A stretch of 64,000 bases of DNA. Origin: Aedes albopictus (Eukaryota; Arthropoda; Insecta; Diptera; Culicidae). Made by a program: the position numbers and the translations under genes. The notes under the pieces are model-generated. The model was given only the letters and a program-made list of their open reading frames with translations. It had not been told where the DNA came from and ran no database searches. Shown here in pieces: positions 31,935 to 43,674 of the stretch. The stretch lies in contig NC_085138.1 in assembly GCF_035046485.1 (NCBI RefSeq), positions 433,243,265 to 433,307,264 of the forward strand. Reading direction: 5' to 3'. Each line of letters starts with the position of its first letter. The first letter of the stretch is position 1.

Positions 31935-34410
31935 GTACTTAGATGATTTCCTGGAAGAATCCTTGGAGGAACTTCTAGAAGATTTCCTGCACGAATATTC
32001 GAAGGATTTCCTGGAGGAATCCATGGAAAAATCCCTGGAGAAATCTCGGAGGAGTTCCTGAAGCAATTTCTGAAAGAATCTCAGGAGAAATGCCTGGAGG
32101 AATCCCTAGAGGAATTGCTAACAAAATTTATGAAGGATGTCCTGAGGTAATTCCTGGAGGAGTTACTGGAGAAATTCCTGTATACTGGAGGAATGCCTGG
32201 AGGAATTCCTAGAGTTATTCTTGTGGGAACTGTTGGAGGAATTCATGATGAAGTTCCTGAAAGAATTTTTAGAGGAATTCTTGAAAGGATTACTGAATAA
32301 GTTTCTAGAGGAATCTCCATTATTTTTCTATTTCTAAAAAAAAAAATCCCATGAGAAAATCTTGGAGGAATTTCTGGCGTTATTTCTGGAGGAATTCCTG
32401 AAGAAATTCTCGAAGGAATTCCTAAAGGAATCCCTGGGAGCATCCATAAAGAAATTCCTGAAGGAAAACCTGGAGGAATCCCAGAAAAATTACTGAAGGT
32501 ATTTCTGGGGAATTTCCTGCAAGATTTTCTGAAGAACCCCTAAATAGTTTGCTGGAAGAATCCTTAGAGGAACTTCTGGAGGATTTCCTGGAGAAATCTT
32601 CGAAGGATTTCCGGGAGGAATCCCTGGGAAAATTCCTGAAGAAATTCGTGAAGAAAACCCTGAAGGAATTCCTGAAGCCATTTCTGAAGGAATATCAGGC
32701 GAAATTCCTGGAAAAATGCCTGGAAGAATCCCTGAAAAATTCCTGATGGTATTCCTGGATCAATTCCTGATGGCAATTCCTGGATCAATTTCTTGAGTAA
32801 TTACTGGATCGATTCCTGAAGAATTTTTTGGGGTAATTCCTGGAGAATTTCCTGGAGGAGTTCCTGGCAAAATTCCTGGATTAAATCCTGGAGGAATTTC
32901 TGGAGGTTTTCCTTTGAGAATTGCTGCAGCAATCCTTGGAGAAATTCCTGAAGGAATCTTTAGAGAAATTCTTGCAACAATTACTGGACGAATTTCTGAG
33001 GGGAATTTCTGAAAAAAATCCCATGAGAAATTCCTGGAGGCATTTCTAGGGAAATTCCTGGAGAAATCCTCGAAGGAATTTCTGAAGAAATCCTTGGGGG
33101 AATTCTTGGGGAAATTCGTGGAGAAATCCCTGGAAAAATCCTTGAAGAAGTTCCTGGAGGAATTTTAAGCGAAAAAAAATCTAGAAAGAATTTCTGGAGA
33201 AAATCGTGGTAGATTTATTGAAGGAATCCCTGAAGGATATTCCAGAGAAATTCCTGGATGAATTACTGAGATAATTTATGGTGGAATTCCTTGATTATTC
33301 CCTGGTGAAATTCCTGGAGGAATCCCTGAAGAAATTCCAGGGGAAATTCCTCGAGGAGACCCTGGATAAATTCCTGAATGAAATCCTGGAGGAATGCCTC
33401 CGTGGATTTCTGAAGGAATGCCAGGCAGAATTCCAGAAACAATCCCAGGAGAAACTCCTGGAAAAACTCCTGGGGAATTCCTGGAGGTATTTCTGGAGGA
33501 ATCTCTGAAGCAATTCCTAGAAGAATATCTGGTGGGATTCCTGGAGGAATCGCTGAAAAAAATTCATGGAGAAATCTCTGCAAGAATCCAAGGATGAATC
33601 TCTGGAAGAATGCCTGAAAATATCCGGGGAGAATGCCTAGGAAAATATCTTGGGGGATTTCTTGGGGAAATTCGCGCGGAAATACCTGGAAAACTCCCTG
33701 AATAAGTTCCGGGGGGAATTTTTAGCGAAATTCCTATAGAGGAAACCATGCCTGGAGGTAAATCTACTCGAATTCACGGAGGAATTCCTGAAAAAAAGAC
33801 AGAAGGAATTTCTAGAGAAAATCTTGGTAGATTTATTGAAGGAATCGCTGTAGGATTTCCTAGAGAAATTCCTGGATGAATTACTGAGCTAATTTATGAT
33901 GGAATTCCTTGATTATTCCCTGGTGAAATTCCTGGAGGAATCCCTGAAGAAATTTCAGGAGAAATTCCTCGAGGAGACCATGGAGAAATTCCTGGATGAA
34001 ATCCTGGATGAATGTCTGCGTGGATTTCTGAAGAAATCCCAGGAAGAATTCCCGAAACAATCCCCGGAGAAACTCCTGGCACAATTCCTGGGGGAATATC
34101 TGGTGAAATTTCTGGAGGAATCTCTAAAAAATTCCTGGAGAAATCTCTGCAAGAATCCAAGGATGAATCTCTAGAAGAATTCCTGGAAGAATGCCTATAG
34201 GCCTATAGGAAAATTCCTGGTGAAATTCTTGGAGGATTCCCTGCAGTAATTCCTGGAGAAATCTTTGAATGAATTGCTAGAAGTCTCTGAAAAAAAAATC
34301 CTTAGAGGTATCCTTTGGAGATTTCCTGGATACATTTCTGTAGGAGTTCTTGGATATTAGAGGAATCTCTGGAGGAATGCCTGGAGGAAGTCCTGGAGGA
34401 ATGCATTGAG
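31935..34410 (+). repeat. 12-bp satellite array, block 3 (about 2.5 kb)
   Basis: Around 200 degenerate copies of CCTGGAGGAATT. A higher-order repeat is visible: the stretch 33230-33590 recurs at 33835-34165 with the same order of variants (TTCCTTGATTATTCCCTGG, then TCGAGGAGACC, then TGGATTTCTGAA). Open frames of 60-106 codons on both strands are by-products of the 12-bp period. Confidence 0.85.
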
Positions 34411-34439
34411 AACAAAGTACATGATGGCAAAGGGTTCCA

Positions 34440-34815
34440 GGGAGGAATCACCGCGCCCACCACTCCGAATTTCTATCGACACTGATGAAATCGAGGCGCT
34501 GATTATACTGGTAGTTCTCTATGGGCACGAAGCATGAACTCTACGTGCAGAGGAACCACTCGCCTTTGAAGTTTTCAAACGGAAGGTGCTGCGTACCATC
34601 TACGGCTGAGTGCAGATGAAAGACGGGACTCGGAGAAGGAGAATGAAGTACGAACTGCATCAGTTGCTGAGAGAACCAACAATCGTCCACACCGCGAAGA
34701 TCGGGAGGCTACGGTGGGCGGGTCACGTGATCAGGATGTCGGAGAGCAACCCGATTATAATGGTATTCGAGAGCCATCCGACCGGTACAAGAAGACGTGG
34801 TGCACTGTGACCTGG
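34440..34815 (+). pseudogene. C-terminal end of a non-LTR reverse transcriptase ORF
   Basis: Reads LVVLYGHEA, LRAEEPLAFEVFKRKVLRTI, TRRRRMKYELHQLL and KIGRLRWAGHVIRMSESNP, then HPTGTRRRG. This is the conserved tail found after the thumb in many insect non-LTR ORF2 proteins. At least one in-frame stop (TACGGCTGA near 34608) and a stop near 34808 break it. It is probably the 3' part of the element whose core is at 29160-29815. Confidence 0.8.
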
Positions 34816-36680
34816 GTGGGACGAACAAGTGGAGGACTCTTCGCAGAGTTGTGAGCAACAAATTCGAGTCAGAAAAAACTGAAACTTGCAATTTTTGGTC
34901 AACTGAATCCCCATTGTGCATTGTTTCAGGCAACAAGTGCAATGGGGAAGCACCACTTCAATCCGCTCAAACGTACTGATGCGAACACTCTCCCTCGCCT
35001 CGGTCGGAAGTCTTTCGTTTCGCATGGCATGGGCTGGGCATTCCCGCCGCCGTAGAAGAAAGCTCTTGGAGGCGCAAAAAGCTGCCAAAACAAATGAATC
35101 ATTAAACGACTCCGGCCCTTGTTTGATTTCGCGTTCCGTTTTATTATTATTTTGTGAAACTTTTCTTCCCGCTCGGAGATATGGCCGGAGGGATGTTGCG
35201 GAACTGGACCCACGGACCCATGGTTGGCTCGGCCGCCTTCTGCCATCAGCCGAGCGCCCCGCAGGAAAACTGCAATAAACATAAATAATCGTAAATTACA
35301 GCTCAAATTGTATCGGCCGACCAGTAGGGTGATGTTTTTGACGGAGGAGGTAGCGAGAGGATATGGAGGAAGAATCTCCCTGGGCGGCTGCACGGGGTCT
35401 TACATTTTGGGGAGGAAATATGCAGAGCAAATAACCGAACAAGAAGCGTTGAGATAAAATGTGGAACCATTTATAACGAGCAATGAGAGTAGGGTTACCA
35501 TGTGTGGGCTGGACGAAGCTACTAAGAAATGCCAGTGGTAGTGGTAGACAAAGGGGCATCCTGATGCGTTAGCTTGAAAAGGTGGAAGCAGCACCTCGAC
35601 GAACACCTGCGTGGTGTGGTGGCGAGAACGGAGGCACAAAGGATCAAAGCAGTACATACGGTTGATGGTGAAAATCAACCAACTTCGTAGTTGAGATATG
35701 TTAAAGATACTAGATATGTTGAGCATCTATCAGAATCTGTAACAGGGAACAGCTACAGGAGGTGACGAAAAGGTCAAGAAAGGCGACACGATAGAATGCA
35801 AGTGAGCAAGTGTCGAGTGCTGGCTGTGGGCAATGGTTTTGAGGAGAATGCAGGACTTGAACGCAGTACTCCACGCCGGACTATCAATAGTTGGTAACCC
35901 TACAGCGAACGACAAAAAGCTTGTCCGGGTAACCAACGATTCCAGACACAAATTCCATCGATTCTCATCGCAAAACTGCCAACCTTGTCCGATCAAATCG
36001 ATCCAGATGACTGAAAAATAACACCAGAATATGAAATGAAGCGATACGTGATAAAATCAAAGTGCGCCTGCCTGCAGGATCGTCTCCAGCCGCAGCCCAG
36101 GACGGGACGGATGATGGGAAGCCGATCGTATCGAAAAAAGAACGCAGCAACAACATCTCATTGTCCTTCATTCGCTACGGAACTCCCGATGTTGTAGCAG
36201 CTTCCATCTTTTCGTCGGCCACACAAAGACCCTATATGTATAGAGAACGGAGGGAGATGAAGCCCAAATCGGAATCGGGTTAAGATCCTTCAAAGTAACG
36301 CTTACTTGATTTACTCACTTGAGTGCACGTACAGCAGCCAGCGCCGCAAAGACGAAAAGCAGCGCTCTCCTCCAAGTGTTTCCACAAATTGAAAAGAGAT
36401 CAGACGTGACCGTATAGGTACCATCAACCATCAGGATTCCATCAGACAAGCATCAACCGATTGCCGAGAATTATGGGATTACGTTACATCGATGTGACCG
36501 TCTAAGGGTAACACACTTCGACAGTGTTTCCACTCATACGATTATTTTCAGAAATGCGTCGCCTTTAAGAAATCTCCCTCAAAAATCCATGATGGTATTT
36601 TAATAGGATATGTGTACCATTCCTTAGCCTAATATGCCAGTCACCTATGACAATTTTGATTATAACACGTGGACTAATAG
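34816..36680. other. Mixed-composition segment without recognised gene
   Basis: It has higher GC than most of the window and no repeat partner found here, so it could be single-copy host DNA. Open frames of 60-155 codons occur on both strands, none with a known domain. No convincing splice pattern. Confidence 0.35.
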
Positions 36681-36689
36681 CACTAGAAA

Positions 36690-37165
36690 TGATACTTTGA
36701 GGAATTCCCGAGGAACGCCAGGAGGAATTTTTGAGGAACTCCTGGAGGAATTCCCGAGGGACTTCTAGAGGTATAGCCGAGAATCTCTTGAAGAGGTTCC
36801 CGAAGAACTCCTGGAAGAAAGAATCTCCATGGAGCTAGTGGAGAAATTCCCGAGGAACTCCTGGATGAATTCTTGAGAAACTCCTGGATGAACTCCCGAG
36901 GAACTCCTAGAGGAATTCCCGAGGAATTCCAGGAGGAATTCCGCGGAATACATGGAGCAATTCCCGAGGGACTTCTGAAGAAGTTCTCGGTAAACTTTTG
37001 GAGGAATTCCCAAGGAATTCATGGAGAAATTTGCAAGGAGCTCCTAGAAGTATTCGCGAGAAGTTCATGAAGGGATTTCCTAGGAACTACTAGAGTTTCC
37101 AAGGCACTTGCGAAGAAATTCTCGGCAAACTCCTGGAGGAACTCCCGAGAAACTGTAGGAATCTG
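36690..37165 (+). repeat. 12-bp satellite array, block 4 (variant)
   Basis: The same family with a CCCGAGGAACT variant alternating with CCTGGAGGAATT, giving a partly 24-bp higher-order period. Confidence 0.8.
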
Positions 37166-37366
37166 TAAGTTTTAATCAACAATAATTGAAACGCATTTCA
37201 ACTGAAATTGTTCCAATATTTGAATTTTTGGGTTGGATCAAAAATATAAATACTATTTTTAAGCTTTCAAAAGTCTTCACATAATTTGAAATATCTTCAA
37301 AATGTCTTCACAAAAATAAATGTCTTCACAGAAATTCAAATGTCTTCACATCTGGCATCCCTGGTA

Positions 37367-37612
37367 AGTACCTACCGGATCTAAGCGCATCTGAAAGAGA
37401 ATTAAATTTTCTTTTCAAAAAGTGCTCGTTTGTTTCTCTACGATGCGCAATTCGATATGAGAAAGTGAAAAAAGTGCCCTTTGCCTATGCTTTGCCATGG
37501 CACTTTTTGGCGGAGTCACGTTTTTCGTAGGGTTAACCTTAGGGTTAAGATTTCTCATTCCTGCCCAGATGCGGAGGGATCGTTATAGCTTCCGTCAGAT
37601 TTGCCTGTAGGC
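37367..37612 (+). repeat. Dispersed 235-bp repeat, copy 2
   Basis: Inverted relative to 25806-26040. It carries an extra short stretch (GGTTAACCTTAGGGTTAAG). Confidence 0.65.
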
Positions 37613-37718
37613 GAATCACTGAGAAAAAATGACCCATCATTTTTTTTCTTATAAGTGAAATTCACCAGTTGGTAAACTTGGTCTTCTAAAATTTTTGTTC
37701 ATTCGACCTTTTGACCAG

Positions 37719-37910
37719 AAGATTTTCTGAAATCACCTTTTGACAGCTTCGCCCAGTACAACATGCGACGAGGGGTGATTCGACAAATCGCTTCTATACA
37801 AACTTCAAATTGATGTTCCCGGGGTTCATGAAAATTTGGATTTCGGTTCAGTTTGACGTGCAGATTCAGAATATGGAAATATCTCTATACCGCTAAAGAA
37901 ACCAATTGCC
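37719..37910 (+). repeat. Dispersed repeat, copy 1
   Basis: ATCACCTTTTGACAGCT, ATGCGACGAGGGGTGATTCG and GCAGATTCAGAATATGGAA are shared with 45095-45315 in the same orientation. Confidence 0.65.
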
Positions 37911-37977
37911 TGACAGTTCGTACACGCAAAAATGGCTACGCTCAAAAATGTGTTCGGCCTGCACATTTTTAGTAAAC

Positions 37978-38194
37978 ATCCATGCCGCACATGACTGTGT
38001 TGGAAACACACATTTTTTTTGAAATTGCTCGTATGCTCACATGAGCATGTATTTTGCAATAATTTCGACATGGCAACCTCACTGGGTTTATAAACCACCT
38101 TCAAATACCGAAAAATATTGATATTTTGCAAAAATGTGAGCGTACGAGCAATTTAAAAAATGTGTGTTTCTTACACAGTCCCTGTGCGGCATGG
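37978..38194. repeat. Inverted-repeat element (arms ~60 bp)
   Basis: CATGCCGCACATGACTGTGT at the left pairs with ACACAGTCCCTGTGCGGCATG at the right (with an indel). Pairing continues through ACACATTTTTT and ATTGCTCGTATGCTCACAT. Probably a MITE remnant. Confidence 0.6.
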
Positions 38195-38386
38195 GCGATA
38201 CTCAAGTGAGAGTTTTTATTTTAGAGAGTAATGAGTTGCTCGCTGATAGCAGTGCAACTTTCAAAAATTCATAGTTTTGAAGATATCCTACCTGAAATGT
38301 ATAAATGACCAAATTACTAATGTACTATAATCAGCCACAATGTAGATGCTTCCTAGTCTGTCAGCGATGCATAAGTAAAGAGCATG

Positions 38387-39128
38387 TAACCCGACGTCTC
38401 TACACTGAACGAAAACCCCATCCCGAAATCGACTGATTTGTCCGACCATCCAGTCCAAATTACCAAAATCGTGTTTTCGAATGACGAATCAGTCATACGG
38501 CAATCATCCTAAAAAGCGGATGACGATCATCTTATTCGCGTATGAGTCGACGCACGCTATGTGAATGAATATTAGTTGCAGAGCGAAGGCCACACAGATG
38601 CACCGAATTTATTCATCGATAGCGTAACAAGTTCCTTGATCGTGACTCCCGGGACATTGACGATTTAGCGTCGCATGTCCTAACATGGACATGTCATATT
38701 TTTGAAAAAGGTGTCCACAAGGATACCCTGACCACTAAGCACATACATGTTTGAGAAAGATAGCGGTGACATTATTGTTGTCAATCGCTAAACAACAAAG
38801 TTGCTCGACCATATGGTCGACATTCTATTTTCATATCACTGTCATCCGGTTTTAAGATGACATCATTCGGTCGGTAGACCATACGGTTTCCGACCGAATG
38901 TCGTTAAGGGGCGTGATCGTATCACCTCTCAGTCGATCTTGGGCGGGGGGTTTCGTTCAGTGTACTAGACAGAAATGTCTTGCCATTTTGCTGGACAGAT
39001 GATGTGTCATGACAGAAATGTTCTCTCGCTGTTTGCATGGAAAGCAGAGGTGTTGATCATTTCTGTTGCGTTTTCTCTTTCTGGCAGCAAAATGGCAAGA
39101 CATTTCTGTCTAGTGGAGACGTGGGGTA
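38387..39128. mobile_element. Small palindromic MITE interrupted by another MITE
   Basis: Outer ends TAACCCGACGTCTCTA (38387-38402) and, after the inserted element, CTAGACAGAAATGTCTTGCC. The right end is CATTTCTGTCTAGTGGAGACG. Without the inserted copy (38403-38962 plus one TA) the original is a ~180-bp inverted-repeat element with ends ACGTCTC(T/C)ACTAGACAG. Confidence 0.65.
38403..38962 (-). mobile_element. CACTGAACGAAA-type MITE, copy 3
   Basis: 560 bp, reverse orientation. TA duplication at 38401-38402 and 38963-38964, inserted in the left TIR of the palindromic MITE. Confidence 0.9.
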
Positions 39129-39425
39129 AGAAATGATAATCATGGAGAGGAAGAGGATACGTTTTCTGTTCATTGGAAAAAGTCTAGTAACTGCCTGAAA
39201 ATGTATTTTGTGTGAGCTTACATACATGAACTAAGCGAAACCCTATTGCTCCTTTTCCGCAAAGTTCAGTTGAATATCTGATGAAAGCAACGCTATAGAC
39301 AATCGTTTATTCCTTTTCCCTTGCGAAACTCTAATTGTGTATTGTATTGTATTGTATTGTAAATTGTGTACTAACAGGCTACCGTTTTCAATAAAATACT
39401 ATTAGGTACTATTATAGTATTACTA
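39129..39425. other. Unassigned segment with TATTG repeats
   Basis: A short (GTATT)n run near 39340-39361. No gene. Confidence 0.4.
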
Positions 39426-40225
39426 TTTGAGAGCAGGTTATTCGATTCAATCCAATATGTATTGGTCGAGTAATTTTCTCTTTGAACAACTATTCACCGT
39501 GGGTCTAAGGAGATTTGGGGCAAAAAAGGTCTGTCGTTTTACACCAATCCTTCAAACATCCAGAGACGGGCCTTCCGATTTCGAAAAAGCTACCGAAAAT
39601 TATCGCATGACTAAACACCGCGCCGCCGCAAAGTTGTGTGTATTTTATTTTCTTTTGATTGAAATTAACGCCGAGCTCCGTCTCGCAGATTCTGCGCGGC
39701 ATTGATTTGTCCCGAAGGCGCGTGGTCGTCTGTCGGTGGTGAGCCCTTGCCTTCTTTAAGCCGCCATAGCCAGCCAGCTCAACCCAGCCGCCATTAATTC
39801 GATGCGGTTCGATTGATTGATTTGCCACATCAGACGGCACCACGGCAGTGGACCGACACCGCTGTTGGCCGCGGTGAAATTACGGTGATGCTCCGACTCC
39901 GACAAAAAGAGCACATTCCAAACTCCTTCGTTCCGCGCAGTCGGAGAACAAACTTCCTCTTTTTTGTTTGGATCCGGTGCAGCGTCAGCGCTAGCGGCGG
40001 TGGCGGTCGAGTGAAATGAGAAATTGGATTCACTCTGTGATGGCTGGCTGGATGCGCCTTCTGCAGACGCAGAGCTCGATTTCTGAATTCTGCAATCTGA
40101 ATAAGACCAACTCAGCCCAGCCGCTGAGTAGAAATTTTTCACGGAGCGTGCATCAGTTCCCGCGGAACATGGCGCAGTCGTCACGGGATTGATCATTGAT
40201 GTGCCATCCGCCAATCAATATTGAA
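39426..40225. other. GC-rich segment, possible single-copy DNA
   Basis: GC is clearly above the window average between about 39690 and 40220, with no repeat partner. A minus-strand frame (39756-40196 from its first ATG, 146 codons) is Ser/Ala-rich and lacks any domain I know. It could be part of a host gene, a promoter region or chance. Confidence 0.25.
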
Positions 40226-41233
40226 CACAGTGAAACATTTATACTCAGTAGCTACTGGCGGATATGAGGCACTGTACCTCAAGCCATAAACGGAAAAACC
40301 CAACAACATTTATACTCAGTGGCTGAGTTGGTCTTAGGGTAGGTAATCAAAATTTGAACCAAATTGCGGCTTTCTGAAGCAGTGCAAATTTTAAGTGATT
40401 TTTTCTCCCACATGGAAATAATTTACTATGGCAAAATCGTATGTACATGAAAGCCACGGGTATAAGCTTTCTGTTAAATGGTAAAAAATTTGTATTTGCA
40501 CCGAATTTCATTGAAATATTTGATTTTTCATCAACAATGATTTTAATCATAATTTGAACCAATGTTAATCTTAATTTGAACTACTGGCGGCGGCAGCTCG
40601 AGCAACTCACAAAACAGCCAATTCCATGCTAAACAATGAAAAATCACATGAATCTGCTAATTCTCATACCTATTTTTCATTAGGCAGTGGAATCTCAACT
40701 CAGAATGTTCGAAATTCTTGAGGAATTTGGAAATTAAATTTGGAATTTTTCATCCCCCAAGAGTAAACAAAGCAACCACTAGCGCAATCTACAGGCCAAC
40801 ACTAGAAGCTCACCTCCCTTTACTAGTTCAAATTTAGATTACAAATGGTTCAAATTAAGATAACATTCTCCAAGTAAGAATCACTTAAATTTGGTAATTT
40901 TATGACAAATAATGCGGAATATTATTCGGTTGGTCGATTCTACGATAAATAAGCTTTCATTTGACGTGTTCACATATTGCGTGTGATACAATGCATGAGC
41001 TGTACGAGTGCACCGAAAATGTGCTTTCTCTTGGGGGAAATGGGTGAAATCACAGTGATTTTTCAATTGCCTGTTTTCCATGACAAAAACGCTTTTTTCA
41101 ATGCTTTTAAAGTCCATGTTATCAGGTTATATTACGGAAAGCTGTTTAACATCTTTTTCGGGACAATATTTGCCTGAAAAGTACGTCGTTTTAATGAATT
41201 TTGAAATGGTTCAAATTAAGATTACAATTAGAC
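40226..41233. other. AT-rich segment with old repeat ends
   Basis: Contains CTCAGTGGCTGAGTTGGTCT-like words (40310) shared with 24061-24100 and 43740-43760. Otherwise unassigned. No gene. Confidence 0.4.
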
Positions 41234-41235
41234 TA

Positions 41236-41679
41236 CACAGCAAATAATTTTGTAATATCCAGGCGCGTAATTTCTGGCGATGTATCCATTTTCGAACGTA
41301 ATTTCACTCGGATACATCGTTTTCCAATAATTATCACACTCACCATGCACACCCTGGTTGGCACCGGAAAGTATCAACAAACCCATTCCAGCAGATACCT
41401 AGAAGCAGTATCATATTTATCACCATCCTTCTAACTCGGTGAAATAGCTGAGAGGTAAGGGATATGCCTCTCAATCAACGGATCAGTGTACGAATCCATG
41501 CCAATATTTTACTTATATATGATTCATCTAAAGATCCGGTTCTAGCGATTGCTAGACCCACTCTCAAGCTGCGGCGGCTAATTTGTTGCATGAAAATGAT
41601 GTAATTGTTTACATCACTTTTACGACGCGACTGATGTGCAGCGAAAATGATGTGATATCACAAGAATTTTTTTGCTGTG
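41236..41679 (+). mobile_element. CACAGCAAA-type TIR element with tRNA-like core, copy 3
   Basis: 444 bp, by eye identical to 17063-17506. TA duplication at 41234-41235 and 41680-41681. The A-box-like and B-box-like words fall at 41445-41456 and 41487-41497. Confidence 0.88.
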
Positions 41680-42285
41680 TAGTTCAAAGTTTGATTTCTT
41701 ACCCTACTCCAGAAATCGAAAAATGCTTTGTTTTCTTACTCAGTTTCATTAAGAAAACAGAGAATTTTTCGATTTCTCAGTGAGGCCACACTGAACGAAA
41801 ACCCCATCCCGAAATCGACTGATTTGTCCGACCATCCAGTCCAAATTACCAAAATCGTGTTTTCGAATGACGAATCAGTCATACGGCAATCATCCCAAAA
41901 AGCTGATGACGATCATCTTATTCGCGTATAAGTCGACGCACGCTATGTGAATGAATATTAGTTGCAGAGCGAAGGCCACACAGATGCACCGAATTTATTC
42001 ATCGATAGCGTAACAAGTTCCTTGATCGTGACACCCGGGACATTGACGACTTTGATTTGCATGTCCTATCCTGGACATGTCATATTTTTGAAAAGGGTGC
42101 CCGCAAGGGCACCCTGGCCATAAAGTACATATTTTTTGAAAAAGATAGCGGTGACATTATTGTTATCAATCGCTAAAAAACAAAGTTGCTCGACCATATG
42201 GTCGACTTTCTATTTTCATGTCGCTGTCAACCGATTTTAAGATGATATCATTTGATTGGTGAACCATACGGTGTCCGACCGAATA

Positions 42286-43418
42286 CACTGAACGAAACCC
42301 CCCGCCCAAGATCGACTGAGAGGCGATACGATCACGCCCCTTAACGACATTCGGTCGGAAACCGTATGGTCCACCGACCGAATGATGTCATCTTAAAACC
42401 GGATGACAGCGATATGAAAATAGAATGTCGACCATATGGTCGAGCAACTTTGTTTTTTAGCGATTGATAACAATATCACTGCTATCTTTTCAAAAATATA
42501 TGTGCTTAGTGGCCAGGGCCAGGGTACCCTTGCGGGCACCCTTTTCAAAAAAAAATAACATGTCCAGGATGATAGGACATGCAAATCAAAGTCGTCAATG
42601 TCCCGGGTGTCACGATCAAGGAACTTGTTACGCTATCGATGAATAAATTCGGTGCATCTGTGTGGCCTTCGCTCTGCAACTAATATTCATTCACATACAC
42701 TGAACGAAACCCCCCGCCCAAGATCGACTGAGAGGCGATACGATCACGCCCCTTAACGACATTCGGTCGGAAACCGTATGGTCCACCGACCGAATGATGT
42801 CATCTTAAAACCGGATGACAGCGATATGAAAATAGAGTGTCGACCATATGGTCGAGTAACTTTGTTTTTCAGCGATTGATAACAATATCACCGCTATCTT
42901 TTTCAAAAATATATGTGCTTAGTGGCCAGGGCCAGGGTACCCTAGCGGGCACCCTTTTCAAAAAATATGACATGTCCAGGATAGGACATGCGAATCACAG
43001 TCGTCAATGTCCCGGGTGTCACGATCAAGGAACTTGTTACGCTATCGATGAATAAATTCGGTGCATCTGTGCGGCCTTCGCTCTGCAACTAATATTCATT
43101 CACATAGCGTGCGTCGACTCATACGCGAATAAGATGATCGTCATCCGATTTTTGGGATGATTGCCGTATGACTGATTCGTCATTCGAAAACACGATTTTG
43201 GTACTTTGGGCTGGATGGTCGGACAAATCAGACGATTTCGGGATGGGGTTTTCGTTCAGTGTAGCGTGCGTCGACTCATACGCGAATAGGATGATCGTCA
43301 TCCGCTTTTTGGGATGATTGCCGTATGACTGATTCGTCATTCGAAAACACGATTTTGGTAATTTGGACTGGATGGTCGGACAAATCAGTCGATTTCGGGA
43401 TGGGGTTTTCGTTCAGTG
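42286..43418 (+). mobile_element. CACTGAACGAAA-type MITE, copy 5: second shell
   Basis: Inserted in copy 4 with TA duplication (42284-42285 and 43419-43420). It is itself split by copy 6. Its two parts are 42286-42697 and 43262-43418. Confidence 0.92.
42698..43261 (+). mobile_element. CACTGAACGAAA-type MITE, copy 6: innermost
   Basis: 564 bp with TA duplication (42696-42697 and 43262-43263), inserted in copy 5 at CACA/TA/GCGTGCG. By eye identical to copy 1 (11816-12379). Confidence 0.93.
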
Positions 43419-43427
43419 TATCGTTAA

Positions 43428-43674
43428 GGCCGCACGGGACAACGTGTAATTTTTGCTATCTTGCCTCTCTTTCTAACAATTTGCTTCGCGATTTTGAAGA
43501 AGGAAATGTCAATTTCTACTGCACTGACGTAGCTGAAACTTTAGTCGATTGTGCACCGAAAGTGAGCAAATGAACGATCAAATTTCTAGTCGAAAATATG
43601 AAGTAGAAGTTGAGATTTGCATCTTTTTAACAACAGAGCAATGGCGGACGATTCAGCCACCGTCCCGTCCGGCC
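43428..43674. mobile_element. 247-bp TTAA-type MITE in the nest
   Basis: TIR GGCCGCACGGGAC and the complement of GGCCGGACGGGAC. Perfect TTAA on both sides (43424-43427 and 43675-43678). It is inserted in copy 4's TTAAGGGGCG stretch. No coding potential. Confidence 0.88.

Noticed and set aside
29860..34410. CRISPR-like or phage-style repeat array
   Set aside because: Units are directly adjacent, degenerate, and lack unique spacers. The genome context is eukaryotic.
29860..37165. Many 60-106-codon frames, Glu/Leu/Phe- or Ile/Pro/Gly-rich
   Set aside because: They follow directly from the 12-bp satellite period and occur on both strands and in several frames.
11955..43055. A 72-codon frame repeated exactly at 11955 and 42837
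   Set aside because: Identity comes from two young copies of the same MITE. The frame is broken in the other copies.
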